Shown here: positions 8,216-15,784 of the stretch, piece by piece | Layout: every line of letters starts with the position of its first letter | How positions within the stretch are numbered: the stretch's first letter is position 1 | Source: Saccharobesus litoralis | GTDB taxonomy: Bacteria > Pseudomonadota > Gammaproteobacteria > Enterobacterales > Alteromonadaceae | Direction: 5' to 3' | Assembly (NCBI RefSeq): GCF_003063625.1 | Contig: NZ_CP026604.1 | Coordinates: 4,442,065 to 4,506,064, forward strand | Length of the DNA stretch: 64,000 nt | The notes under the pieces: generated by a model | What the model was told of the DNA's origin: nothing | The model's database searches: none | The model's input: the letters and a program-made list of their open reading frames with translations, nothing else | Position numbers and translations under genes: made by a program

Positions 8216-8479
8216 ATGTCATTATTAAATTACTTTCGTAAAGATAAAAAGCCAGCTGCATCAGTAGCCAAAGAAAGGCTGCAAATTATTGTGGCTCACG
8301 AACGTAACACCTTTCGTCATAATGGTCCTGATTACTTGCCCGATCTCGAGCGAGATATTTTGGCGGTTATCCGTAAGTATGTCGACATCGACACTGACGC
8401 GGTTAGTGTACAACTCGACCAAAAAAATGACGACTTATCCGTTTTAGAACTAAACGTGACATTGCCAGACGAAAAATAA
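8216..8479 (+). CDS. minE: Cell division topological specificity factor MinE
   Basis: 87 residues with the N-terminal membrane-binding segment (M-S-L-L-N-Y-F) and the anti-MinCD region [13 protein letters not shown], followed by the dimerisation domain with [11 protein letters not shown] and V-D-I-D. It stimulates MinD ATPase and drives pole-to-pole oscillation. It is 3 bases after minD and ends 41 bases before a strong terminator, closing the operon. Confidence 0.97.
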   Translation: MSLLNYFRKDKKPAASVAKERLQIIVAHERNTFRHNGPDYLPDLERDILAVIRKYVDIDTDAVSVQLDQKNDDLSVLELNVTLPDEK

Positions 8480-8520
8480 TCAACAAGCCATGCCTTAGGC
8501 TAGCTTGTATCCTCAATTAA

Positions 8521-8541
8521 GGCGCAATTTGCGCCTTTTTT
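8521..8541 (+). terminator. Rho-independent terminator of minCDE
   Basis: A GGCGCA/TGCGCC stem with a 3-base loop is followed directly by six T on the plus strand, 41 bases after the minE stop. Confidence 0.9.
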
Positions 8542-8585
8542 ACTGCCTAAGCCCCAACTCGCAAAGTTAAACAACATAACTAACA

Positions 8586-9200
8586 ATGCTCAGCCAACAA
8601 GCCTTACTCTTTATTCCTACTTTCTTTTTAGTGTCTATATCCCCCGGAATGTGTATGACTCTAGCACTGTCGTTGGGAATTCAATTGGGTATAAAAAAGA
8701 CCTTATGGATGATGCTAGGCGAACTAACGGGCGTAGCCGTGGTGACTTTAGCCGCGGTATTCGGTGTTGCCTCAGTTGCCCTAACCCTACCCAAAGTTTT
8801 TATAATATTTAAAATAGCGGGTGCCTGTTATTTAGGCTATATCGGCATTCAAATGTGGCGTGCTAAAGGAAAATGGTCTTTCTCAATTAAACATACCAAT
8901 AACAGTGAAAAAAAGCACCTTATCAGCCAAGGCTTTGTTACTGCCGTCGCTAACCCTAAAGGTTGGGCATTTATGATTGCTTTACTGCCGCCTTTTATCG
9001 ACGACCAACTAGCACTAGCTCCACAACTTTTTACTTTACTGCTTATCATTTTAAGTATCGAATTCTGCAGTTTAATGCTTTACGCAACGGGTGGAAAAAC
9101 CTTAGCCAACCTATTAAGTAAAAATAATAACATTAGTTTATTAAATAAAATATCTGGTGGGTTAATGATCCTAGTTGGTGTTTGGTTGGCTATCAGTTAG
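8586..9200 (+). CDS. LysE family translocator
   Basis: 204-residue inner-membrane protein with about six hydrophobic segments. The LysE/RhtB signature is at the start (F-L-V-S-I-S-P-G-M-C-M-T-L-A-L-S-L-G-I), with G-A-C-Y-L-G-Y-I-G-I-Q-M-W-R and F-V-T-A-V-A-N-P-K-G-W-A-F. Family members export amino acids or their derivatives; the substrate is unknown. It follows the minCDE terminator, so it should have its own promoter. The next gene, a diguanylate cyclase, starts 48 bases on, and the two may be co-transcribed. Confidence 0.88.
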   Translation: MLSQQALLFIPTFFLVSISPGMCMTLALSLGIQLGIKKTLWMMLGELTGVAVVTLAAVFGVASVALTLPKVFIIFKIAGACYLGYIGIQMWRAKGKWSFSIKHTNNSEKKHLISQGFVTAVANPKGWAFMIALLPPFIDDQLALAPQLFTLLLIILSIEFCSLMLYATGGKTLANLLSKNNNISLLNKISGGLMILVGVWLAIS

Positions 9201-9248
9201 TATTAAATTTATTAGCAGGCCGAACAACAACATCGAACGCCAACCATC

Positions 9249-10277
9249 ATGAAAGATGCAGCCTCACTGATCAGTAACATGCGCCAAAATGAAGAAATAG
9301 CGCGTAAGTTATTCGAAATAGAAACAGAGATCCTAACCTGTAAAAACAGTAACCAATTGTTTAATACTTTGTTTACTTCCCTACAGGAAAAGTTCAATTT
9401 AGGCGGGGTGTTTTTATTATTAAACGACACAGCATCAGTTGAGGTACTAAATGCCAGCAGTACCGCCAGTTTAAATAAACAGTTTTTTGCACAACATGAA
9501 AATGTGTTTACCGCTAAACAACGGCAATTTGAACGCTATTTAGATGGCATAAAAATCACCCTAACCAATCGCATTCATGAAGTCCCGGGGCTGCTGCCAG
9601 CCAAAATCCTGAAAAACTATAAATCGTTAGCAAACATTCCTTTGTATGTTGAAGGGCGTTTATTTGCCAGTTTAATTTTTACTGATCAAGCACCTGATCG
9701 TTTCCATAAAAATCTAGGCACTTATCACCTAGAGCAGCTAGCGGTCAAAATTTCGCTTTGTATTACCAATGTCATTGCCCGCGAAAAGCTGGAGTTTTTA
9801 GCCTCACATGATCCATTAACTGGCATTAAAAACCGCCGCAGCTTAGAAGACAAAATGGCGACAGAGTTGTCGCGCTTTAAACGTTATGACACGCCCTTCT
9901 CGGTGGTGTTTATTGACGTCAATAAATTTAAGCCAATTAACGACACCTACGGCCATGATTGTGGCGACAGAGTTTTACAATATATTGCGTTTGAACTATC
10001 CAGTTTAATCAGAGCCAGTGATGAAGTTTATCGATTTGCTGGCGATGAGTTTGTCATTACATTGGCCAATCAAACTCATGAAGAAGCCATAGGCGTAGCC
10101 AACCGTTTAACCGAACACTTTACCGAGCGAACATTTAAATACGCAAACCACGAACTACAGCCGCGAATCAGCTGCGGTACAGCCGAATGTATGCAAGGTG
10201 ATCATATGGATGAACTACTAAAACGCGCCGATCACGCATTATACGCAGTAAAAAAACAGCTGGCCGCTCACACCTAA
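9249..10277 (+). CDS. Diguanylate cyclase with N-terminal GAF/DUF484-like domain
   Basis: Makes cyclic di-GMP from two GTP. Residues about 1-175 look like a DUF484/GAF sensor (E-I-A-R-K-L-F-E-I-E-T-E-I-L, F-N-L-G-G-V-F-L-L-L). The GGDEF domain (about 185-342) starts at H-D-P-L-T-G-I-K-N-R-R. Its signature is A-G-D-E-F, a variant of G-G-D-E-F that is often active. The product-inhibition site R-A-S-D lies five residues before it. No membrane segment or signal peptide is seen, so it is probably cytoplasmic. It ends 5 bases before a MITE-like element. Confidence 0.9.
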   Translation: MKDAASLISNMRQNEEIARKLFEIETEILTCKNSNQLFNTLFTSLQEKFNLGGVFLLLNDTASVEVLNASSTASLNKQFFAQHENVFTAKQRQFERYLDGIKITLTNRIHEVPGLLPAKILKNYKSLANIPLYVEGRLFASLIFTDQAPDRFHKNLGTYHLEQLAVKISLCITNVIAREKLEFLASHDPLTGIKNRRSLEDKMATELSRFKRYDTPFSVVFIDVNKFKPINDTYGHDCGDRVLQYIAFELSSLIRASDEVYRFAGDEFVITLANQTHEEAIGVANRLTEHFTERTFKYANHELQPRISCGTAECMQGDHMDELLKRADHALYAVKKQLAAHT

Positions 10278-10429
10278 TGTTATATAGTCAAAGCGATCAG
10301 GTTTTAAGGGAAGCCGTCAAAGCTACCGCGTCCTGCTCACGCCCCTTACCTGCATCCATGCAGGCAAGCTTCGAGACCCCATGAGCATATGCTCTACTAT
10401 GTGATTGGGGCTGCCTAAAGGGATTTAGG

Positions 10430-11945
10430 CTGTCTCTTATACACAAATATTTTATATTTTTATAACTCTATGATCTAATACACATTTTATAGATGTAAGG
10501 TCATATTAATGTTTAATTCAACTACAGAAGAATGGGCCAATTCAATTTTTGGAAATGCTGAACTAGGCGATTCAAGAAGAACTGACCGATTAGTGAAATT
10601 CACAACAGATATGGCCAACCATGCTGGTAATTCTGTTGTTAGTGCGAGTGAATACCCAGCCTCAGTTGAAGCGGCTTATCGTTTAATTCGAAATCACGCT
10701 GTTCGACCAGAACACATTGCTCTGTCAGGGTTTAAATTCACCGATACTATTGTCAAAGAAAGGCCGTTAGTACTTGCTATTCAAGATACAACAGGGTTGA
10801 GTTATCGGCATTCTATTTGCGATAAACTGGGTAATGCCAGCTCAGCAAAAAAATCAGCTAAGAATCCTCAAGGGCGTTCGTTATTTGTTCACTCTACACT
10901 CATGATGGATGCTGATTCTGAGCAGATACTTGGGTTAGGGAATCAATATTATTGGTTTCGAGAGCAAAAAAACTCAGAAAAAAAAGAAGTGCTTCAACAA
11001 CGGCCAATAGAAGAAAAAGAAAGCTACAAATGGCAGCAAAATATAGAAACACTGTCAGCTCGAATGGGTTCTTTAAGCAATGTAATAGATGTTTGTGATA
11101 GAGAAGCTGATATTTACGAATATTTAGATTATCAAAAACAACAAGGGAATCGCTTTCTTGTACGAGCGAAAGAGAACCGTAAACTTAATTTACCTAAAGG
11201 CTGTTTAAACGATGCAGTTAAAACGATGTCAGCCAAAAGCCATTATACGGTGCACGTGCCGCAAAAAGGTGGAAGAAAAGCTCGAGATGCAAATGTCGCA
11301 TTAAGTTATAGAAGTATCACCATTAACAAACCCAAAAGAGCGACTGGTTCGGCTGAACTAACGGTTAATATGATTGTGTGCCAAGAAGTTAATGCCGAGA
11401 ATGAAGACGAAAAGTTATGTTGGGTGTTATACACATCAGAACCGATCACTTCAGACGCGCAAGCTAGAAAATTAGTGCGTTTTTATGAATTACGCTGGCG
11501 TGTGGAAGACTTTCATAAAGTCTGGAAGTCTGATGGCACTCAAGTTGAAAAACTAAAGATGCAAGGTGTAGATAACTTAAAGCGAGTGGCTATAGTTCAA
11601 GCATTCATCGCAATAAGACTCATGCAGTTACAGCAGTTAATCAAGAATAAAGAAGCAGCCCGCAACATATCATGTGAGAGATTATTACCTCAATTGTTGT
11701 GGAAACTGTTATGGAAAAAAATAGAAAAGAAAACAGAGCTCCCCCAAGAGCCGCCGTCTTTGTATTGGGCTTATTATGCGATTGCCAAAATAGGTGGGTG
11801 GTATGATAGTAAAAGAACAGGCCAAGTGGGTGTAAAAGCTATATGGGTTGGCTGGAAAAAGATCATGATATACGCCGAATCTTTAGAACTTATACAAGCG
11901 TTAGATTGAGTATAAGCTTATGAAAAAAATGTGATCAAGAGACAG
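10430..11945 (+). mobile_element. Complete IS4-family (IS50/Tn5 group) insertion sequence, 1516 bp
   Basis: The ends are CTGTCTCTTATACACAAAT at left and, read inward from the right, CTGTCTCTTGATCACATTT. They closely resemble the Tn5/IS50 outside and inside ends. A perfect 9-bp target duplication GGATTTAGG flanks it at 10421-10429 and 11946-11954, the size expected for this group. It encodes one full-length transposase. Intact ends, target duplication and gene suggest a recent insertion. Confidence 0.96.
10509..11909 (+). CDS. IS4-family (Tn5-type) transposase
   Basis: 466 residues, close to the 476 of Tn5 transposase. The DDE triad can be placed at D93 (I-Q-D-T-T-G-L-S-Y), D197 (V-C-D-R-E-A-D-I-Y) and E333. 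E333 lies in the Y-(2)R-(3)E-(6)K signature (Y-E-L-R-W-R-V-E-D-F-H-K-V-W-K). The N-terminal end-binding domain (W-A-N-S-I-F-G-N-A-E-L-G-D-S-R-R-T) is also Tn5-like. It cuts and pastes its own element by a hairpin mechanism in this family. No frameshift or internal stop is seen, so it should be active. A shorter inhibitor protein from an internal start, as in Tn5, is possible but not shown. Confidence 0.96.
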   Translation: MFNSTTEEWANSIFGNAELGDSRRTDRLVKFTTDMANHAGNSVVSASEYPASVEAAYRLIRNHAVRPEHIALSGFKFTDTIVKERPLVLAIQDTTGLSYRHSICDKLGNASSAKKSAKNPQGRSLFVHSTLMMDADSEQILGLGNQYYWFREQKNSEKKEVLQQRPIEEKESYKWQQNIETLSARMGSLSNVIDVCDREADIYEYLDYQKQQGNRFLVRAKENRKLNLPKGCLNDAVKTMSAKSHYTVHVPQKGGRKARDANVALSYRSITINKPKRATGSAELTVNMIVCQEVNAENEDEKLCWVLYTSEPITSDAQARKLVRFYELRWRVEDFHKVWKSDGTQVEKLKMQGVDNLKRVAIVQAFIAIRLMQLQQLIKNKEAARNISCERLLPQLLWKLLWKKIEKKTELPQEPPSLYWAYYAIAKIGGWYDSKRTGQVGVKAIWVGWKKIMIYAESLELIQALD

Positions 11946-12025
11946 GGATTTAGGTAGTAGGACGACGCAGGAGCTAAAGTCGAGAGTAAGCGCTGACAAT
12001 GAACCATAAGACCTGAGCGAGAAGA

Positions 12026-12583
12026 CTATGATTGTTGCTTAGCCTTGCCTAAATATGCCGCCGCGACAATACCGGCAAAAGCACCAAATAAATGAGACTC
12101 GAACGAAATGGGTGAGCGTAACGAAAATAAGCTGACAAACATACCACTGTACAATAAGAGCACAGCTATCGCTGTCCCTATGGCCTTCCAGTCTCTTTGG
12201 TAATAGCCCAACGCCAATAAAAAAGCCCACCAACCGAATACCAGACCACTGGCACCAATATGAAAGCTAGAACGTGCAAATAACCAAACTAGACCACCAC
12301 CTAAAGCCATAATAATAAGCGATGCTTTCGCGAGTTTACGAGGGCCGTGTACCGATAGAATTAAGCCTAAAATGGTCAATGGCACAATATTGCTGAGAAA
12401 GTGCCAAATGCTGGCATGTAAAAATGGCGCTGTAATAATCCCTACGAGTCCAAATAAATCACGCGGATATATTCCTAAATGATTTAATATGCGGCCGGTG
12501 AGTAAGTTTAATATTTCAACCGCAATCACTAATCCAATAAACTTAAACAGTAAATCAAACCTATCTGACAACAACTTTTTCAT
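12026..12583 (-). CDS. Rhomboid family intramembrane serine protease
   Basis: 185-residue polytopic protein of about six membrane segments. The catalytic dyad is S112 in G-A-S-G and H164 in E-S-H-L-F-G-A-F-A-G; the conserved H-x-x-x-N is at H61-F-L-S-N65. It cleaves membrane-protein substrates within the bilayer; the substrate is unknown. The stop codon TAG lies inside the right end of MITE copy A, so the last residues (K-A-K-Q-Q-S) may be shaped by that insertion. All catalytic segments lie before this point. A REP element lies upstream. Confidence 0.9.
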   Translation of the reverse strand: MKKLLSDRFDLLFKFIGLVIAVEILNLLTGRILNHLGIYPRDLFGLVGIITAPFLHASIWHFLSNIVPLTILGLILSVHGPRKLAKASLIIMALGGGLVWLFARSSFHIGASGLVFGWWAFLLALGYYQRDWKAIGTAIAVLLLYSGMFVSLFSLRSPISFESHLFGAFAGIVAAAYLGKAKQQS

Positions 12584-12712
12584 TAACTAATCAATAAATT
12601 AAAGTAAAAAACAGGGCTTATTCTAACGTAACTATTCACTAACGTAACGATTCAACATCTCAATTAGCGGGCTTTTATAAGATACAATACAATAAGCCTT
12701 GTTGTATGGTGA

Positions 12713-12756
12713 GAAAGGTTTGCAGGCTCTGCAAGCATAAATGCTCGCCCACAATA
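12713..12756 (-). repeat. REP element, single 44-bp unit
   Basis: Read on the minus strand it has a GTGG foot, hairpin arms GCGAGCAT/ATGCTTGC, then a second hairpin TTGCAG-agc-CTGCAA. It lies 34 bases 3' of the stop of the minus-strand diguanylate cyclase. The 206-base gap to the rhomboid start shows nothing else clear. Confidence 0.75.
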
Positions 12757-12789
12757 CTAATTGAGCAGCTTAAATCAACAAATATGGGT

Positions 12790-14304
12790 TTAACTAAAAC
12801 AATATTGATTTTTACCGTTGCGTTTGGCTTGATACATTGCCGTATCGGCAAGTTTAATGACTTGCTCTAAGTCGGTTTGATTTTCATCAACCATGCAAAT
12901 GCCAATACTGACTAAAATAGCATAATTGGTAACACCCAAGTCGAGTGGCTCTGCTAGTTTTTTCAAAATGACTTTAACAATACTTTCGGCATTACTCGCT
13001 TTATGCACATCCATCAGCAATATATTGAACTCATCGCCACCTATACGCGCACAATGATCAGTATTACGAACAACATTGCGAATGACATTAGCCGTATGAA
13101 CCAATACTTTATCACCCGCATCATGGCCATATGTATCATTAACAAACTTAAAGTCGTCTAAATCAATATAAATAAAAGCGTGCCTTTGTTGGTTACGTTT
13201 AGCCAAAGCAATTGCCTGTTTAGCATTTTCAAAAAATGCTGTGCGATTCTCTAATCCGGTTAACGTATCGTAGTAAGCTAATTGGTGAAGTTTTTGCCCT
13301 GCTATTTTTTTATCGCGATTATTCAATGTGGTGCGCATTTGATCCGCTAAGCCGGAGACAAAAATAATTTCATCAATTGACCACTTGCGACAATTTTTCG
13401 CCAACACACTGAAAAAGCCGACTAACTCATTGTCGTACTTAACCGGAAAAATAAGCGCGGCCTTAGCTTGATATTGAGTAATGAATAAATCTTTAACCTC
13501 TGTATCAAGCCTTTGCGCGGCAATGTCTTCATAATCCAAGCACAAACTATTTTGTAAGTCATAAATAAATTCTGCTGGAAATTCAACAACTTCATTTTGC
13601 GGTTTGACTAATGTTGGCTCTGTTGTCGCATCCAATTTATAACGAAATTGTTTAAGCAAACAATGATAAATAACATTGTCAGTAAACAAGCCACTTTTTA
13701 ATTTATTACAGACAATATCAGCCGCTTGCTTAACATCGCCATCCATTACACTGTCACTGGTTGATAACTCAAAAGTGATAGATTGCTGAAATTGAGTTTT
13801 TTCTAATACCTTGACACGGTACTCTTCACTGCGCTGCTGCTCAGCTAAAGTGGCTTCTAATTCTTGTTTTGCTTGCTCTAACTCTTGCGTGCGGTGTGAT
13901 AATAAACTTTCTATTTGACGCTCAGTTTCAATCGTTTCTGTATTGTCGAATATAATACCGTGTAGGTAATAACTATCACTTTCTGTACAGTTAACCTTGT
14001 GACCACGCTCGGTCAACCAATAAGTTTGGCCATCCACTTTTGCCCGATAACTAATCTCATATTCACTTTTACCGTCACCACCAACCTGATTTAATTGATG
14101 AAAAAACGCTTTAACTTTTTCTAGGTCTTGCTCTGCGATATAACCTAGCGGATTGTCGACAGCTTGCTCGACTGTTGAGCCAAACAACCGTTTTACAGCA
14201 CCGTTAATCACAATAAAATTGCGGGCGCTATCGAGCTTAGCCTTGTAGATAACAACAGGCAGTTTGTTTAAGTCGCTAGCGGTTAAAGGCGTGGTTAATG
14301 TCAT
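12790..14304 (-). CDS. Diguanylate cyclase with PAS and GAF-like sensor domains
   Basis: 504 residues. A PAS domain is at about 10-130 (N-G-A-V-K-R-L-F-G-S, L-T-E-R-G-H-K-V, H-G-I-I-F-D-N-T-E-T). A coiled coil rich in Q/E follows at about 130-165 (S-H-R-T-Q-E-L-E-Q-A-K-Q). A GAF-like module is at about 175-325, and a GGDEF domain at about 340-504 (D-T-L-T-G-L-E-N-R-T, canonical G-G-D-E-F). The inhibitory site R-N-T-D is five residues upstream of the motif, so it should be an active, feedback-inhibited enzyme. No membrane segment is present. The PAS ligand is unknown. Confidence 0.92.
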   Translation of the reverse strand: MTLTTPLTASDLNKLPVVIYKAKLDSARNFIVINGAVKRLFGSTVEQAVDNPLGYIAEQDLEKVKAFFHQLNQVGGDGKSEYEISYRAKVDGQTYWLTERGHKVNCTESDSYYLHGIIFDNTETIETERQIESLLSHRTQELEQAKQELEATLAEQQRSEEYRVKVLEKTQFQQSITFELSTSDSVMDGDVKQAADIVCNKLKSGLFTDNVIYHCLLKQFRYKLDATTEPTLVKPQNEVVEFPAEFIYDLQNSLCLDYEDIAAQRLDTEVKDLFITQYQAKAALIFPVKYDNELVGFFSVLAKNCRKWSIDEIIFVSGLADQMRTTLNNRDKKIAGQKLHQLAYYDTLTGLENRTAFFENAKQAIALAKRNQQRHAFIYIDLDDFKFVNDTYGHDAGDKVLVHTANVIRNVVRNTDHCARIGGDEFNILLMDVHKASNAESIVKVILKKLAEPLDLGVTNYAILVSIGICMVDENQTDLEQVIKLADTAMYQAKRNGKNQYCFS

Positions 14305-14313
14305 TAATAAAGT

Positions 14314-14341
14314 CTAAGCTGGCACTAATCCGCCAGCTTTA
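14314..14341 (-). terminator. Likely terminator or stem-loop 3' of the Bax-like gene
   Basis: A perfect 8-bp stem AAGCTGGC/GCCAGCTT with an 8-base loop, 54 bases past the minus-strand stop of the Bax-like gene. The T tract after it is weak. Confidence 0.5.
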
Positions 14342-14394
14342 AAATTTGTTTATATTCAATAATATAGTCTATGAATGACAAAAATTAGTTATTT

Positions 14395-15435
14395 TTACAA
14401 ATAAATATAATAGCTTAATTGTGAAGACGAATTAGCCAGTACAGCTTCATCATATTTCTGCAACTTGTTATAGCGTATTAAACTTTGAACGCCATCTACA
14501 TAGTGTTGACCGCGCTCAGAATATTTATCTAACGTAGTAGCAAGCGCAAGCCCTGTCGAAGGTTTACGTAACATGCGATTTTGATGACGTAACTGTCGCA
14601 ACTTAGCGTAAGCTCGATTTCGATTAAGGTTCAGCATATACCCTTTAACTGAATCCAGTGGCGATTTAAATCTAGCTAAGCCATAGTTCCCCAATTCGGT
14701 TCTTTGTTCCTTAGGGATCATGCCCTTGCCGCTAAAATCCCATTGGCCAAATAACGCGTTACCTTCAAGCGTAAAGCGAGATGTAGCCCAACCACTCTCT
14801 TCTGCGGCTTGAGCTAAAGCCAATGACGGCGGTACGATATCAACGCGTCTGAGTAGCTGTGTTCTATGCTTGCTAGTCAGTTTTTCTCCTTTGCTTAATG
14901 CTTTACGGGTAATAACTCCGTATTTAATGCATAACTCTTTAAAAGGTTTACTTTTTAGCGATAGAGTTGCCGCAGAACGGCGCTCAGACAATATTGCTAA
15001 ATTAGATTGCAAAACCAAGGGGAGCATCAAGCGAAAAAACTGTGTCTTTTTAAATTGTACCGGCCGAGTCGCATTAATATATAACCAAGTGGTACTGACA
15101 TCTTGTAAAAAGACCCGTGGCACTTGCAACGCATATTCCCCCTGACGCGCATCTTGGTATAACTTATCTAGCAAAGCGCCAAGCTGCTCAGCGGTTTCAG
15201 GGGCATAATGACCGGGTTTAGCACTCGGTATAGTCGTAAGTAGCTGAGTTAACTCCTCACTTTGCTTAGGCTCAGTTGACGATGGTGAGCGTTTTACATC
15301 TTGCCCTTGGTCAGTTGTTATCGGTTGGCAAGCCGCTAACAGGCTAGCCAGTAATAACAATAAACTTATATTTCTCAGTTTATCCGCAGCTAAAAACATG
15401 AATAAATGGAACTTTGGGAAGTCAAATATGGGCAT
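14395..15435 (-). CDS. Bax-like glucosaminidase-domain lipoprotein
   Basis: 347 residues from the ATG at 15435 (ribosome site AAGG); a GTG two codons upstream is possible. The signal ends in the lipobox L-L-A-A-C with the lipidated cysteine at C36 followed by Q, predicting the outer membrane. The C-terminal half carries the Bax/glucosaminidase (PF01832) block: I-V-P-P-S-L-A-L-A-Q-A-A-E-E-S-G-W-A-T-S-R-F, E-G-N-A-L-F-G-Q-W-D-F. E. coli Bax is not a lipoprotein of this kind, so the acylated N-terminus is a local feature. It presumably cleaves peptidoglycan N-acetylglucosamine bonds at the cell envelope. A MITE copy lies directly upstream. Confidence 0.86.
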   Translation of the reverse strand: MPIFDFPKFHLFMFLAADKLRNISLLLLLASLLAACQPITTDQGQDVKRSPSSTEPKQSEELTQLLTTIPSAKPGHYAPETAEQLGALLDKLYQDARQGEYALQVPRVFLQDVSTTWLYINATRPVQFKKTQFFRLMLPLVLQSNLAILSERRSAATLSLKSKPFKELCIKYGVITRKALSKGEKLTSKHRTQLLRRVDIVPPSLALAQAAEESGWATSRFTLEGNALFGQWDFSGKGMIPKEQRTELGNYGLARFKSPLDSVKGYMLNLNRNRAYAKLRQLRHQNRMLRKPSTGLALATTLDKYSERGQHYVDGVQSLIRYNKLQKYDEAVLANSSSQLSYYIYL

Positions 15436-15498
15436 ACACACCTTTTTCTTATAAGACTTTGAGCTAGATGTAACACATTACATCTGCGTTATGCCTTC

Positions 15499-15627
15499 TA
15501 TAGTCTTCTCGCTCAGGTCTTATGGTTCATTGTCTGCGCTTACTCGCCCCAATCACATAGTAGAGCATATGCTCATGGGGTCTCAAAGCTTGACGGCTTC
15601 CCCTAAAACCTGATCGTTTTGACTATA
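15499..15627 (-). mobile_element. MITE-like element copy B (129 bp)
   Basis: Reverse orientation relative to copy C and nearly identical to it: ends TATAGTCTTCTCGCTCAGGT and (inverted) TATAGTCAAAACGATCAGGT, with the internal palindrome GAGCATATGCTC. It sits between the Bax-like gene and the RND operon. A TA dinucleotide at each edge could be a target duplication or part of the inverted repeat. Confidence 0.8.
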
Positions 15628-15716
15628 TTATAGGATTGGACTGCTCTTTTCCCAAAACCATTCTTTGAATTTGATATAAAAATCAGAATTCGATAACAAT
15701 TTTATCTAAAAACGAT

Positions 15717-15778
15717 CTTTATATTAGGGTTAACTAATATAAACTAAACACATTACATTAGATAAACCTAATATAAAG
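15717..15778. promoter_or_regulatory. Operator-like inverted repeats before the RND export operon
   Basis: Three half-sites occur within 62 bases. TTATATTAG (15719-15727) and CTAATATAA (15734-15742) form a perfect 9-bp inverted repeat with a 6-base spacer. The first, as CTTTATATTAGG (15717-15728), also pairs perfectly over 12 bases with CCTAATATAAAG (15767-15778). The last half-site ends 6 bases before the RND start codon. The design fits a repressor such as TetR, but no regulator gene is adjacent. Confidence 0.55.
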
Positions 15779-15784
15779 ACACTT

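Larger units (their letters stand above)
10283..12029. mobile_element. MITE-like element copy A, interrupted by an IS50-type element
   Basis: The left end is TATAGTCAAAGCGATCAGGT and the right end is the near-inverted ACCTGAGCGAGAAGACTAT. Removing the IS (10430-11945) and one target copy leaves roughly 220 bases. Its left part matches copy D (including the CCTGCAT/ATGCAGG and GAGCATATGCTC palindromes). Its right part matches copy E (TAAAGTCGAGAGTAAGCGCT). It has no ORF of its own, so it would need a transposase in trans. Its right end supplies the stop codon of the rhomboid gene. Confidence 0.75.

Noticed and set aside
12039-12233. Short minus-strand open frame within the rhomboid gene
   Set aside because: Alternative frame of the rhomboid coding sequence, with no ribosome site or recognisable protein.
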